A stretch of DNA of 64,000 nt from Elmis aenea (Eukaryota > Arthropoda > Insecta > Coleoptera > Elmidae): NCBI GenBank assembly GCA_947652605.1, contig OX393581.1:14264640-14328639 (forward strand), given 5' to 3'. This document shows positions 11,975 to 23,526 of this stretch, one piece after another; position 1 is the first letter of the stretch; every line of letters begins with the position of its first letter. The notes beneath the pieces were generated by a model. The model did not search any database. It saw nothing but the letters and a program-made list of their open reading frames with translations, and was not told the origin of the DNA. The position numbers were made by a program, and so were the translations under genes.

Positions 11975-12895
11975 TTAATGTGCAGAACAGAAAAATGCGT
12001 AAAACAAGGCTTTATACTATCACCAATATTATTTAAGATCTGCCTGGAACATATGATACAAAATACAATTAACAGAAGGAATGGAATTGAATGGAACTAC
12101 TTAAATAATAAGAAACTATCAGACCTAGAATATACCGATGCTATTTGTCTTATCTCTATTAATACTAAAGATATGAAGAAAATGTTCGAAAAACTAGTAG
12201 AACAATCTATAAAAATGGGCCACCACCTAAATATGAATAAAACAAAGGAAAAAAGAATAGGAATAGACAACAATGAAAAAATATGCATCAATGAACAACA
12301 AATACAACATGTAGACGAATTTCGCTACTTAGGTAGCATCTTAAATAAGAAAGAAGGCACAGAAAAAGACAAAACAACGTATAGAAAAAGCTAACCAAAG
12401 CTTTGGTATGCTAAGAGACGTGTGGAGAGCGACACAGATATGTAAGCAAGAGCAGAAAGATAAGAATATTAATAGCAAAGTTAATCCATTTCTGTTATGT
12501 GGATGCGAGACTTGGGCAGTGTCGGAATGAGATGTTAGGAAAATACAAGCATTCATTAACAAATGTTTAAGGAACATTCTGCGAATCTACTGGCCAAAAA
12601 TAATAACAAATACAGAGTTATGGGCTCAAACCCAAATAAAAATTGAGATTAAAAAACGAAACTGGGGATGGATAGGACATAAGTTAAGAGAGGAGGGTGG
12701 AAATATTACCAAGGAAACCCTGAGATGGACAGCAATAGAAAAAAGACGTAGAGGAAGGCCAACCAATATGTGGAGAAGAATAACTGACGAAGAACTAAGA
12801 ACATCAGGGAAGAAGTGGAGCGAATTAAACAAACTGGTCAAAAACAAACAAAACTGGAAGAGCTTTGTGGACGCCCTTTGCTCCAAAAGGGAGTG
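11975..12895 (+). pseudogene. Non-LTR retrotransposon reverse transcriptase, 3' part
   Basis: Starts in the middle of a reverse transcriptase at CVKQGFILSPILFKI, the QG motif of the palm domain. It continues through a degraded catalytic block (SDLEYTDAICLIS in place of xxFADDxxLLS), then HHLNMNKTKE and FRYLGSIL. A frameshift near 12375 moves reading to another frame, with CGCETWAVSE, a TGA, and KCLRNILRIYWP. The C-terminal region follows: WGWIGHKLREEGG, KRRRGRPTNMWRR and SFVDALCSKRE, ending in TGA at about 12895. That tail (WIGHxLR, RGRPxxxWRR, FVxALCS) is typical of endonuclease-reverse transcriptases of RTE-like and related LINEs. The copy is 5' truncated with a lost YADD motif, so it is dead. 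The clade is not certain. Confidence 0.88.
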
Positions 12896-13473
12896 AAAGG
12901 AACCTATTTATATATATATAATGTGCAAAATAAACAAAACAGTAAAGAAAACTACAAAACAGAGCTTTATTTAGTTCAAATAAGAAAAAAAAAGTATTAC
13001 AACACAACAGTTCTTTTATTAAAGTAATTTAACTATATTAACTCGTCACTAGAAAAGTTTACTGCACTTAATTATGGGGAAAAAGGTGAGAATCTGAGAA
13101 TAATTAAAATCTTCTAACCTTTCTTTTTTTGTTTACATAATTAATAAACAAATCTAAAAATAGTATATTATCGTCACAGCCAAATGGTACAAACTTGATA
13201 TTATCTTATGCCTGGTCATTTGACTAAATGCAAAAATCTTAAAGGTATAGGAAGTTGGCTATCTACCACCAAGCTTTAAAAAAAAACTGAATGTATTGAG
13301 TAGATCAGCCTTTTCCAAATGGGGTTCCGCGGGTTATAAAAGGGTGCTGTGACTAACTCAACAATTGGGGTAGGTTTTAACTGATAACTTATCCTTCTAA
13401 CCTAGCCTTATTATAAGAGATTGCCACCGCACACACTTATTTTAACTATTGCTACTCTGCTTTAGACAGCACT
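12896..13473. other. Non-coding DNA following the LINE 3' end
   Basis: A short TATATATATATA run at about 12909 may be the LINE tail. Nothing else recognised. Confidence 0.45.
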
Positions 13474-13540
13474 CAGGGGCGGATCTACATAGGGACTAAT
13501 AGGGCTTAAGCCCTGGGCCCCCAAGTGTCAAGGGCCTGTA
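13474..13540 (+). mobile_element. Transposon terminus fragment (CAGGGGCGGATCTACAT)
   Basis: CAGGGGCGGATCTACATAGG at 13474 resembles CAGGGCTGGATCTACATAAT at 61643, so the two are likely ends of one hAT-like family. No partner ends found. Confidence 0.45.
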
Positions 13541-16500
13541 ATAATTGAATTATTATCATAAATTTTGTTTGTTTATACGTTATTGTTAACAATATTTCTT
13601 TATTGCTTGTTTTTTTTATACAAGTTTAATGTTTGTCATTCAACACCATTTCATAAATAAATATATTTCAACTCTGATGTTATTAAAAATGCATTTTAAA
13701 CCACAATTTAAAGATTCTTAATCTATCAAAAAATGGGGCCCCATTGGACTTCAATAAGCCCCAGAATATTCCATACCTTTTGGACACACTGTATGTATCT
13801 TCACTAAGCATTTGGTCATATTCTCAAACGCCTGGCCGTAGGTACTTACAGCATTTAACCAAAGAACTAAAATATTCAGACAGATAGTCAAATATGTTTA
13901 ACTTCATATCGACTTGGAGAAATTCTTGCATATTTTAAATTACTTGCCATTTGATAAAACGACGAATATTCCATTCAACTGCGACAAGTATGTTAAAATC
14001 AAATACTGCTAAGTAAACTCGCATAAAATCTATTTATTCAAGTACCAATACATTTTTATGTCTATATACTTCAAAGAACATGCTACAATTGTGTGCGAGT
14101 TAAAAAATGCGGTGACAATATAAAAGCCAAGTTTTGCGAAATGTGTTTTTACGTTACCTGTCCAACAAAACAACTTGAAATAACGCTATTGTACATAAAC
14201 ACGTTTCCTTTACGAAGTTTTAGTGCGAGCAAGTCTTGAAGCTTGTATGTTATGTGATAATTGTAACTTTACGCGGTCTTTTGTGACAATTCAGACACCT
14301 TAAATGCGCATTTAATACAATTTGTTACAATCACAACGCCTTACAGTTGAGTCGCTATGTTCAAGGGCGAAACGGTACGGTTAAAAGTGATATGACATTG
14401 TTTTACATTAACAATTAAAAAGAACGTTCTCAATAACTTTTAATTAAGATTTTACCAAAGTTTACATTTTTTGGCGATACCAGACTTCCAATGCAAACGA
14501 TAAAAATCAAACACAAACGGCTATTTCTACAAAGCTCTGTCAAAATTTAACCGATGATTAACTCTTGATAAGTTAGTAATCATTTTTGTTTAAAGCTCTG
14601 TTAACGGAGCTTTGTGCAACTGGAACAAATGCTCATAAAAAGAGGACTGATTTAAAAGTTACTACAAAAATGTCTTGCGTTTCTGTTTATATTTAAATAA
14701 ACTTTTCAAGCACACTCCGAATCTAGTTGCTAAATTATATCAAGTTTGTAGTCAAAAATTCAGACACGACTTGTCAACTTGGTTATTAAAACTGAATTCA
14801 GTTATAACCTAAAATTGGTATTAAAGCACTTTTTAAGTAAAAGCTCCAAATATTTTTGGTGGCATTATGCCACCTTATAAATAAGTAACTCGCCGCCTTG
14901 AAATAAAAAGATTGGCAACGCAAAAAAATTGCATTACAACATAAATTTTGTTGCAAAGAAATAAAAATAAGACCCTTTACATATCAATGTTACATAAAAT
15001 TAAAGGTCCTTAACACTCATGGAAAAAAAACGGGTACATTTCCATACAATAGTATTTTATTGGCAACTCGTTAGAAACAAGTTAATGTTATTTTAAAGAG
15101 GCCACCAATGTTTACAGAATGTTTTTGTATTCAAATCCTTACGGCTATACATATTAAACAGTTACGACGCTCGTAAAATTTTTTTTGCTAATCGTATATA
15201 AACGTGACTTATTTAACAAAGAAATAGGTAGTAGCTTTTTTTTATTTGCGTACAATGTTACGTAACAAATATGTCTGTAATTGATTTAGAGATAGCAGAT
15301 GTTCAATAAATACAATCTGTGGCTGTCTACGATTTGAGTTGGTAATGAGATTATAGAAAAGGCCGGAAATTGATACCAATAACTTCGTCTATAACTGTTT
15401 AATCTGTAAATGATGTATCGCTGATCAATTGTAAAAAAGATATAGGTACCTATCTACTATTTTTAGGCAAAAGTTTAACTATCTTAAAATTGGCCATAAA
15501 GAATTTAGGCGTTTACTAATATGGGTAAGCAATGATTCCAAATTTGCCTGAATTTGTAGACGCAATAATCTGTATTTACTAGGATAAACCAATGAGGGGG
15601 GGGGGAGTCGGTAGAAAAATAACCAACTCCCGGCTCCTTAGAAAATGTTTTTTTAAACCCTCTCCGTCTCCTGACTCTTTTTATTTAAAAAAAAAAACAC
15701 GTAATTGGTATATATTTACTGCAGTAAAAGCAGTTTTTTTTTCGTTCCTAAGTGTATTTTATAATGGTGAACAGAGTTTATTTCTTATGTTTTCTAAAAA
15801 AGTAAAAAAAATTAAATACAGTTTTTGTTTAAATAAAAATATAAAATATTCAACGGTTCGGTTATACCGCGGTTTTCATATAACGCGGGTTTGCGGGGTT
15901 GTATCCGACCCGCTTTATAAGCGACTTCTATTGTATTATAATACTGTAATCGTAAACTGGGACTGTTAAATGTTATAAGTAAAAAAAAAAACAAATTTAT
16001 AATAACCATGCAAATTTTAATGTGGTAAATATGTAATCAAAGTTACATATTGTTAAAGAAAATTTATATTGACTGTGAAATCTAGTGTACGTACAATACG
16101 CCCAAAATTTTCAGTTAATTATGTTTACGTTTTGTAAATTATTAACATGTTATAACCAATTGTCCTGTAAATATAGAAAGGTTTTCTTCTTTAACGGGGG
16201 TCTGTCTAAAATATTTGTTACTTTTGTTTGAATAAAATGTTCTATTAACTCTCTTAAACTTCAATGGTTTGGGAGACACTCATCTAACAAGAATATAAAT
16301 GGCAATGCGTCCATCCGCATGCAAATATTGTAATTCAGCAACAAGACATTATGTCCTAACACATGTCTTAATACACAAGGATATTTTAACCATAATTGCA
16401 GATCTTATCCAGAGCTAAGCGAAAACCTAATACAAAACAGACACAGACCGACCATTTTATGAAACTACACATATTTAATTGGGTATTATGCAAGGCTTAT

Positions 16501-17135
16501 CATAACTACTATCAAGAAAAAGAGTAACATTCAAATTCAATTCCTACACAGCTAAATTCGCCATAAATTACTAAAACAGAGCAATAATGTTTGTTTATTA
16601 CGTAACAGTATTGTGTATATCGCATTAAAAATAGTGTAACAACCTAAAACGTAAATATAGAAATGTTCCACTACTCATAAAAGATGACCTATGTCATCTT
16701 GACACATAACAGATGTGCTATTTCAACGCTCTATTAACAATCTTTTAGGTTCACTGTATATTTCTTACAGTTTTTGTCGAATTTACGTCATACTTAAGAT
16801 AAATGACACATGTTTTATTTATAATAGCATTCAACGAATCCTATGTTGCTTTCCTAGTATTTAAATGTGTTTAAAATGCAAAATAAACATAATAATTACT
16901 ATGTCGTTTACAATTAATTACGCTGTTAAGCATTTATAGACGATCAGAATTTTTCATTCCGTAGATTTTCTTGCTAATTCCTACGCTTAACCATTAATTT
17001 TTTTTAAGTACATTGAATGCGTGATATTTTTTAAAAATAAACAATAATCCAAAAAAAAAAACACAATAATAAATGACTAACAGAGCCGCTTGAGTGTCGT
17101 TAAATTACAAGATTCTCAAGATGTTACAGTGCCTG
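13541..17135. other. AT-rich non-coding DNA
   Basis: A G-run sits at 15594-15605. Around 15855-15920 a CGGTTATACCGCGG / ATAACGCGGGT / CCCGCTTTATAAGCG cluster recalls pogo/Tigger ends but cannot be bounded. A 125-codon frame over 15592-15969 has no recognisable domain. No gene recognised. Confidence 0.45.
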
Positions 17136-17318
17136 CAGTGGCGTAGCTAGAGTTTGTGCCGCCCGGGGCGGTCCCCAAATTTTTCGCTTCTCTAAATAAG
17201 GATTGTCAACTCTTGATTTTTTTAAATGCAAGCAAAGATTGACATAAAAACGTCAGGGGGAGATAAGATGCGCCGCAGGCAATGTTTTTTAAATTTTATT
17301 TGTTCAAACGTTTTATAA

Positions 17319-17651
17319 GGCCTCTACTCATTACCCAACCGTCGGGAACTCCGTGTTGGGTGTTATCTACACACCTCCCGACCAGTCCAACCAACACAGC
17401 ATAAACGTCTTACTTTTTTTATTATATTGGCTTGATGCCATTTTGTGGATAACAAATTTATAAATAGCGTTAAATTTTCGGTTTAATAGTCCTTATCTAG
17501 AGAAATAAGGTGGGGCGGTTGCCTTGTTGGATGGTCTGACCACCCGACCGTTCCAACTGTCGTGTTGGTCGGGTGAGACTAAGTACACATTAAACAATTT
17601 ATCGGAATAGTTGGTCGGTTGTCCCGACAAATTAGTTGGTGAGTAGAGGCC
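17319..17651. mobile_element. MITE with GGCCTCTACTCA terminal repeats
   Basis: GGCCTCTACTCA at 17319-17330 is repeated inverted at 17640-17651. Internally it carries opposed ACCCAACCGTCGGGA / GACCACCCGACCGTTCC-type blocks and GTTGGTCGGG repeats. No coding content. TAA precedes the left end and TTTAA follows the right, so the target site is unclear (possibly a 3-bp Harbinger-type site). Confidence 0.7.
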
Positions 17652-17740
17652 TTTAATGCAAAGTTAGATTATGTAGAGTAGGTATGTTAGCCAAAAAGCC
17701 GTTAAAATCGTGTGTATTATGTGATCGTAGAAAAAGCATG

Positions 17741-17846
17741 CTACATAACACGAGTTGTAAAGCAATTACGTACTCGCCGCTACGCGGTTCCGTGCGTAAC
17801 TTTTCCACTTGTGCGTAATATGATTCTTACAACTCTTGTTATGTAA
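17741..17846. repeat. Inverted repeat, 20-bp arms
   Basis: 17741-17760 (CTACATAACACGAGTTGTAA) and 17827-17846 are inverted copies with two mismatches, enclosing a CG-rich loop with CGCCGCTACGCGG. Confidence 0.7.
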
Positions 17847-18306
17847 TATACTATTACTTACAAGTAATGAAAATCGTCAGTCTGTTTCTGGTGCCCCTGA
17901 TTTGGAATTCTCTGACCACTGTTCAAAACTTTTGTACATCTCCATTTGCAAATAATCAGACGAATGTTATAGCTATGCAACGATTGGTTAATATAGAAAG
18001 GGATTTATACCTCAAACCAAATGTTTGAAATTTGAAATAGAACGGATGTAAAAAATCCCTTTTACAATAGAGTTTAAAACTGCATGCTATTTATTGCCTA
18101 AAATAAATGAAATGTTTCATAATTTTATTGAATGGTTGGTACCCTATCATAAATTTTATTACTTGGAATTTCTGTCGTCACAAGGGGGCGGGTTTTCAGT
18201 GTAGCCAGGTTGACTAGCCCGTTTTATCTTCGATAAGAATTCCTTTTGTTTTAATAAATGTTTTTGAATTTAATAGCGTCAGTGCCGGTACTGATTATTA
18301 TATCTA

Positions 18307-19232
18307 GGGGAGAGTGGCCTAAAATGATCCCCCTAACACCAAAATAGTTCTAAAATGTAGAAAAAGATTCAAAAATAATCGAGACTTTTTTTATTAAATC
18401 CTGTAAACCTTGGACTACAAAATTCATATATCCATTTTGTTTGAGAAAAACAAATAATATATATTTTTTAATATAATAGGAAACTATGCAAAAGGATCAT
18501 TTTACCCTCACAGGTAGGGCAAAATGATCCCCAGTGTAGGGTAAAATGATCACAGAATGATTTAGTAGACTACTATATAAAACACTACTCAAACACCCTT
18601 CTACGAACTTAAGGGGCCACAGCACAGTAATCGCAGGTATCCTCAAGTCCAGCACACTCATCATATGCCCAGCGCTTGCACTTAACACACTGTGCCTATC
18701 TTTCTCCGGCAGAAGATCTTGGAAACGTTTCAAAACAAATAAGGCATTCTACATCCTCTTCTACATACATTCTACATACACTTCTGACTCACTCTCGTCT
18801 TCCTTCTTTCTTTTGCAGTCTTTGCCTTTTGCTAGACTTTGCGTTGGGGGATCATTTTGCCCGAAAGTGGATAATTAGACTCAAGTCAAATTAGCAACAT
18901 GTTGGACGTGCCTGAATTTTTCACAAACACGTCGAATTATAGACAAAAGGATGTATTTATGAAAAATATATTACAATTTAGCATTCCTATGACTTTCAAG
19001 ATATTTTTAGTATAGCTGCCATGGCCTTACCTTAAATCACGACGTATAAAAACCACTTTTTCTTATTTACTGTCTACTTGCAATATCTTATCCTCACTTT
19101 CGATAGTCTAACTGACACAAGCGACTCAATTAGTGATAGTGACGTGTTAAATTTATAGATAGAAGGATTAGTACTAAAATTAAAGTGTGGGGATCATTTT
19201 GCCCGCAGGGATCATTTTAGGCTACTCTCCCC
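18307..19232 (-). mobile_element. Pogo-like (IS630/Tc1/mariner) element, internally deleted
   Basis: Bounded by TA at 18305-18306 and 19233-19234, with 24-bp terminal inverted repeats (GGGGAGAGTGGCC...) differing at one base. The motif AAAATGATC recurs in the subterminal zones: 18319, 18498 region, 18528, 18543 on the left and again at 18850 and 19195-19220. The minus strand keeps only the last part of a transposase gene. At 926 bp it is non-autonomous. Confidence 0.9.
18609..18749 (-). pseudogene. Pogo/jerky-like transposase C-terminal PHD-like finger
   Basis: The minus strand reads ECLICFETFPRSSAGER, then a TAG, then AQCVKCKRWAYDECAG, then CDYC, followed by a natural TAA. The pattern is C-x2-C...C-x2-C-x4-W-x-Y-x2-C...C-x2-C, the zinc finger found at the C-terminus of many DDE_1 transposases of insects. 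The TAG in the middle kills this copy. Helix-turn-helix and catalytic domains are deleted. Confidence 0.75.
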
Positions 19233-19234
19233 TA

Positions 19235-19713
19235 CTGATCCCTCATTACCCCATGATTTTAATTTTTACCCCATTTCGGTAAACTAAAAGTGCCGCCCCA
19301 AAAAAAGTTCCGCCCGGGGTTATAATGCAATTCAAATAATCACTAAAAAGTTCAAAACAGCGTTCCCAAGCGTCCATAATTAAAACCAAAATTTATTAAT
19401 CGTTGTATACAAATTCGAAAAAAACGATTGTTTGTGTAAGTTATAAAATATTCAATTGGCTCAACTAATTATGTTTTGAAACTGTTTATCTTGAATACAT
19501 AGCACAAATACGTAGAGATTTTAATAAAATAATAAACGAAAACATTATTGAAATAATAATGAAATTCTAAATTTGAGGGTTATTGCCATATTTTAAACCA
19601 TTTTAAATGTGAAGAAATTGTAAATTTTTGCCAAATTTATCAACATCTACCAGCGTACCAGCCATTAGCTTAGCGTAATTAATTCACAGACGTCACAAGT
19701 GAAATATGTTTTT
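19235..19713. other. AT-rich non-coding DNA
   Basis: Nothing recognised beyond the CCGCCCGGGG scrap at about 19310. Confidence 0.45.
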
Positions 19714-19721
19714 GATATAAC

Positions 19722-20180
19722 CAGGGCTAGAAACCGAAAAAAATTTTGGTTAACGGTTAACCGAAATCAAGAACTTTATTTTTATAACGGTTTTTGTTGA
19801 AAAACCGGTTTTTTCCGTAAAAAACCGGTTTTGAAAAAACCGGTTAATTTAACCGGTTTTTAACATTATTTAGATTTGGAATGCAAGGTATAAAAAGATA
19901 TTATCTATTTATAATTTTATAATATATGTACAATCAAGCATTCAGTAATTACTTTTGGTAAACTAATCACATTTAATAAAGATTTTGTATTTTTTCAAAA
20001 TAATTTTTATTAAAAAGAGATGTTTAAAAAACCGGTTTTTTATAATTTTGGTTAAAGGTTACCGTTTTTTTTGCCTTTAAAAATAACGGTTTCGGTTTCG
20101 GTTAAAAATCACAATTTTGGACAAAAAATAAAGGTTAACCGGTTTTTTAAACCGGTTAAAAAAACCGGTTTCATGCCCTG
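19722..20180. mobile_element. hAT MITE rich in AACCGGTT
   Basis: Exact 8-bp target duplication GATATAAC at 19714-19721 and 20181-20188. The ends are CAGGGCTAGAAACCG and the inverted CGGTTTCATGCCCTG. The body has many ACCGGTT/AACCGGTT palindromes near both ends and an AT-rich centre with no gene. Confidence 0.93.
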
Positions 20181-20188
20181 GATATAAC

Positions 20189-21544
20189 CTTCTCGAGATA
20201 TAAATAAACAAATAAATAACTATGTATAGGTAAAGTTAAACAGAAATATCCGAGCTTACTTTGCAAGTTTAAATTGTACCTAAGTTTTTAAACCAAACGA
20301 AACAGTAGATACTAATTTGGGAAAATACAAGACAAATTATTGAAAAACTTATAATATACTTATACTTATACTTATAATAACATTAGTGCATACTTTTTTG
20401 CATATCATTACATGCAAAATCAATTTACACTACGATCCAAAAAAAGGCTTAGTGTCTAGTTATAATTGGCGATAAATTGTGACGTTAAACAAATGAGAAT
20501 CAAGTAATTATCTCTTTTAAGTCATTTGCAGAACATTTTGAATGTTAGCTCTGACGTCTGCGACAATTTAAAACTATAAATAAAAACCAATCGACATGTA
20601 ACAATGATTGTATATTTCCTTGATTGTTAAATGTCCTGTCATGTTAAACACGACTGTTTTTGTTATTTATTTCATTAATTATTACGTGATTTACTGCACT
20701 ATATAATTATCTAATAGGGCGAGACTGACGTTAACAAACAATTACAAAAATAACGACTAGTTGCGCATAAAAATTACTACTTCAGAAATGCATGCAAGTT
20801 CGTTGTTTATTTAAATTTAGATATGTCATCTTCTAACGTACATCAAAGATGATTTATGAACTGCAGATTGTCTGGGTCACTCTATTTCAATCAACAATAT
20901 GTTCTTTCATAAAATTCACACGATAAGCAAACAAATTCGTCTATTTTTCCACTCATCACACTGACCAATCTAATAAAAACTTAGCAATTGCGCATAAGTA
21001 TAGACAATCACGATTTCAAAATTAATGACGGCAATGATAACAAGATCATAACAGTTTATAAATAAGCTTGCGAGTACAGCTGATAACATTAAGTTTTATT
21101 ACATTTAAAAAATCAGGACATGGACAAAGCTTAAGAAATTATTGTAACTTCATCGTTTACCATTTTATCCGTTTTAATAACAATTAATATTAATGCCACT
21201 TTCTTGCGCAAGACGATTACTTAAAAAAACATTAAAATTGAGTGAAAAGAATTCGCTAATTACAAGAATGTGGTCTTAATTGTATTACAGGGACAGATAG
21301 CTGGTGACATTTTTGAATTAATAACGACGTTAGAGCAATTTGAAATGATAATCATTATTTAATGAAGTAATGCTGCCATTTTGTTTTTCACAACGATATT
21401 TATATTAATTTAATCAATGCTAGAAATAAGTAGCTCATAATTTCATTAAATATTTCTCCAACTACTATTTAAATTAATTTTATATCACGCAATAATGCAA
21501 ATAATATAATATTAAAAGTTAACATACAGCGTTATTCAAAAAGT
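20189..21544. other. AT-rich non-coding DNA
   Basis: A short TATACT repeat lies near 20352. Nothing else recognised. Confidence 0.45.
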
Positions 21545-21804
21545 TTATTTTAGTTATCTGTGCTAAGGAATGAATAATGTTTAAACAATTACAATTAAAA
21601 AGAACAGTCCGCATTTTTGTATATTATCGGTTCTATAACAAAACCTTTCAGGAAGCCGCATTTATTTTTAATGAAAGATATTTTGTCTCAAGTTTCAAGA
21701 ATGTGTCAAGAAATTTTAAACAGTTTGAGAATATTGGACTAGTGGAGGAAAAATTCGAAGAACAACATACGAAATGGTTATCAACAAGAAGCTTAAAACA
21801 TTAA
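21545..21804 (+). pseudogene. Possible mariner-type transposase N-terminal HTH fragment
   Basis: A 75-codon frame reads KRTVRIFVYYRFYNKTFQEA...NVSRNFKQFENIGLV. This resembles the helix-turn-helix domain (DUF4817 type) at the N-terminus of some insect mariner-like transposases. It is preceded at 21526 by CATACAGCGTTATTCAAAAA, which resembles a TACAGGGT-type terminus. There is no catalytic domain downstream. The match is by pattern only. Confidence 0.45.
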
Positions 21805-22546
21805 ATTTGAAACTACTGCTTTAAATACAAAACTAAACAAAATTTTAAAAAATACATTAAACTTAATTGAAATGGCAATACACATTAATTACAAAAGATT
21901 TTTAAATTATACCTTAGTATTTCTATAACAAATTAGTTCTTCTGTGGTTCTGTTTGTTGTTTCAAGTTTACTAGCAATTAATTTTTAATTTATCTGAAGC
22001 ACACGAAGAATTTAAGATTTGAGTACATAAAGCGTAGCATGAAAGGCTACAGTTTAGAATTAACGGAATAGAACCCTTTTTTTTTGAAAAAATAGTACTT
22101 AAAAAGCAAGATTATGCTCTACAAAAGATTTTATTATTTAGTCATGAGTCCTTCTACTGTTAGGTGTAGGGCTACAAAAGATACAGATTAAAAATATTTA
22201 CAAAACAACTTTATTTAAGATGGGCTTTCCTTTCTTTGTTGGGGTTCCTGAGAGTACAAATTTTAATTTTAATTTCATAATTAGGTCATTTTATGAACTT
22301 TAAACAAACAAAATTTCCCATGACATTTTGCGTCTCGTAAAATAAGGGCACTTTACTCTTGTGCAAATTTATAAAATCGCTCAAATTTGATGTCGTCTGA
22401 ATTTGTACAAAACTTTTTTTTATATTAGTTTTAAGCCATGCGCCAATTTTTGTTGGCAATCAAAATTTTTAAATAACTAGTTTTGTCCTCTTTGTTTTAA
22501 AGTAAACACTTATGTTACAATATTTTTTTTGAGTTAACTTAAATAC
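21805..22546. other. AT-rich non-coding DNA
   Basis: Nothing recognised. Confidence 0.45.
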
Positions 22547-22929
22547 CAGGGGTTTGGAGCGGAGCACGGAGCAGTGGAGCAATGGGTTTTTGCCTGGAGC
22601 AAATAATTTTGATTGCTCCGCTGCTCCAGTTTATTATGTACAATAAAAAAAACTACTTTTTTTCCTCTTTTTCTTAACGTTTGAAAATCAATAATTTGTT
22701 TTTTCAAACGTTTATTTAACTTCAATTGTTTGTTAGGGTCAATTATTGTTATTTTTGACTAACTTCTACATATCCGATAAAATTAAAACTTTGTTTTTAA
22801 AAACAATTTTTTTAATAAAAAAAACTTTTTAAAATTTTTTTTACAATATTTGGAGCATGGAGCGGAGCAGGAGCAGGCATTTTGATGCCGGAGCGGAGCT
22901 GGAGCGGAGCAATTAAAAAATTGGACTGC
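22547..22929 (+). mobile_element. hAT MITE of the GGAGC-repeat family, right end truncated
   Basis: Starts CAGGGGTTTGGAGCGGAGC. It contains the GGGTTTTTGCC and ATTTTGATTGCTCC blocks, the AT-rich body and the GGCATTTTGATGCCGGAGC block of the 62246 copy. It ends at GGACTGCTC where the full copy continues CAAACCCCTG, so the last bases and right target duplication are missing. Another MITE begins 9 bases further on. Confidence 0.85.
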
Positions 22930-22937
22930 TCTGATCT

Positions 22938-23099
22938 TGGGCGTCCACAAGGGAGGGCAAACGGGGCACTTGTCCCTCCCTGGAACCGAGCACTCCAGTA
23001 ATGACCAAATGAAAGAAGGTCAAGTTAAAGTTCGTTACAATTTTAAGGCATTTCTTTGCAAGCTTTGCTTCCCCCTGGATAATTTTCTGCGGACGCCCA
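22938..23099. mobile_element. Short MITE with TGGGCGTCC ends
   Basis: TGGGCGTCCACA at 22938-22949 and TGCGGACGCCCA at 23088-23099 are inverted repeats with one mismatch. The interior contains a GGGAGGGCAAACGGGGCACTTGTCCCTCCC hairpin (22955-22984). No coding content. Confidence 0.65.
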
Positions 23100-23285
23100 T
23101 GGCTCTGATTAATGTATTTTTAAGTGTTTAAGTCTGCTATTTTAAATATCGCATTTTTATCTATACCTATATTACTTTTGAAACAGCTATAACTCAAGAA
23201 ATATTAGTTTTAAACATAAGACATCCAGACATCCTAAATTTATTTAAAAGACAATTAAGTTATTAAGTAGAAAACACACAAAATA

Positions 23286-23524
23286 CAGGGTGTTTCTTTA
23301 AAAAACATCGACTTATTCGTGTTTAAAATTTAGCTATACATATAGACCGAACACAAAAAAAATCCAGTGATTATAACATTTTTAAAAGTTGCTATTTAAA
23401 AATCACTTTACGTGCAAAAAGTTTTTACAGTTTTAAAAAAATATTTAATTAGGAATATAAAAAATATACGGGCTCTTGTAATTAAAGTAAAAAAAGTTAC
23501 GTATGCGCTGAATTAAACACTCCG
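23286..23524. mobile_element. Mariner-type MITE (CAGGGTGTTTC end)
   Basis: TA-CAGGGTGTTTC at the left and AAACACTCCG-TA at the right are imperfect inverted repeats flanked by TA. AT-rich interior, no gene. Confidence 0.5.
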
Positions 23525-23526
23525 TA

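Larger units (their letters stand above)
17136..19316. mobile_element. Possible larger hAT-like element interrupted by two others
   Basis: CAGTGGCGTAGCTAG at 17136 followed by GCCGCCCGGGGCGG has the form of a transposon terminus. At 19290-19320 the sequence GCCGCCCC...CCGCCCGGGG partly mirrors it. Between them sit the 17319 MITE and the 18307 pogo element. No exact target duplication was found, so the boundary at the right is a guess. Confidence 0.35.

Noticed and set aside
15592..15969. 125-codon frame
   Set aside because: Starts at a G-run, has no domain, and includes low-complexity Lys/Phe stretches; likely chance.
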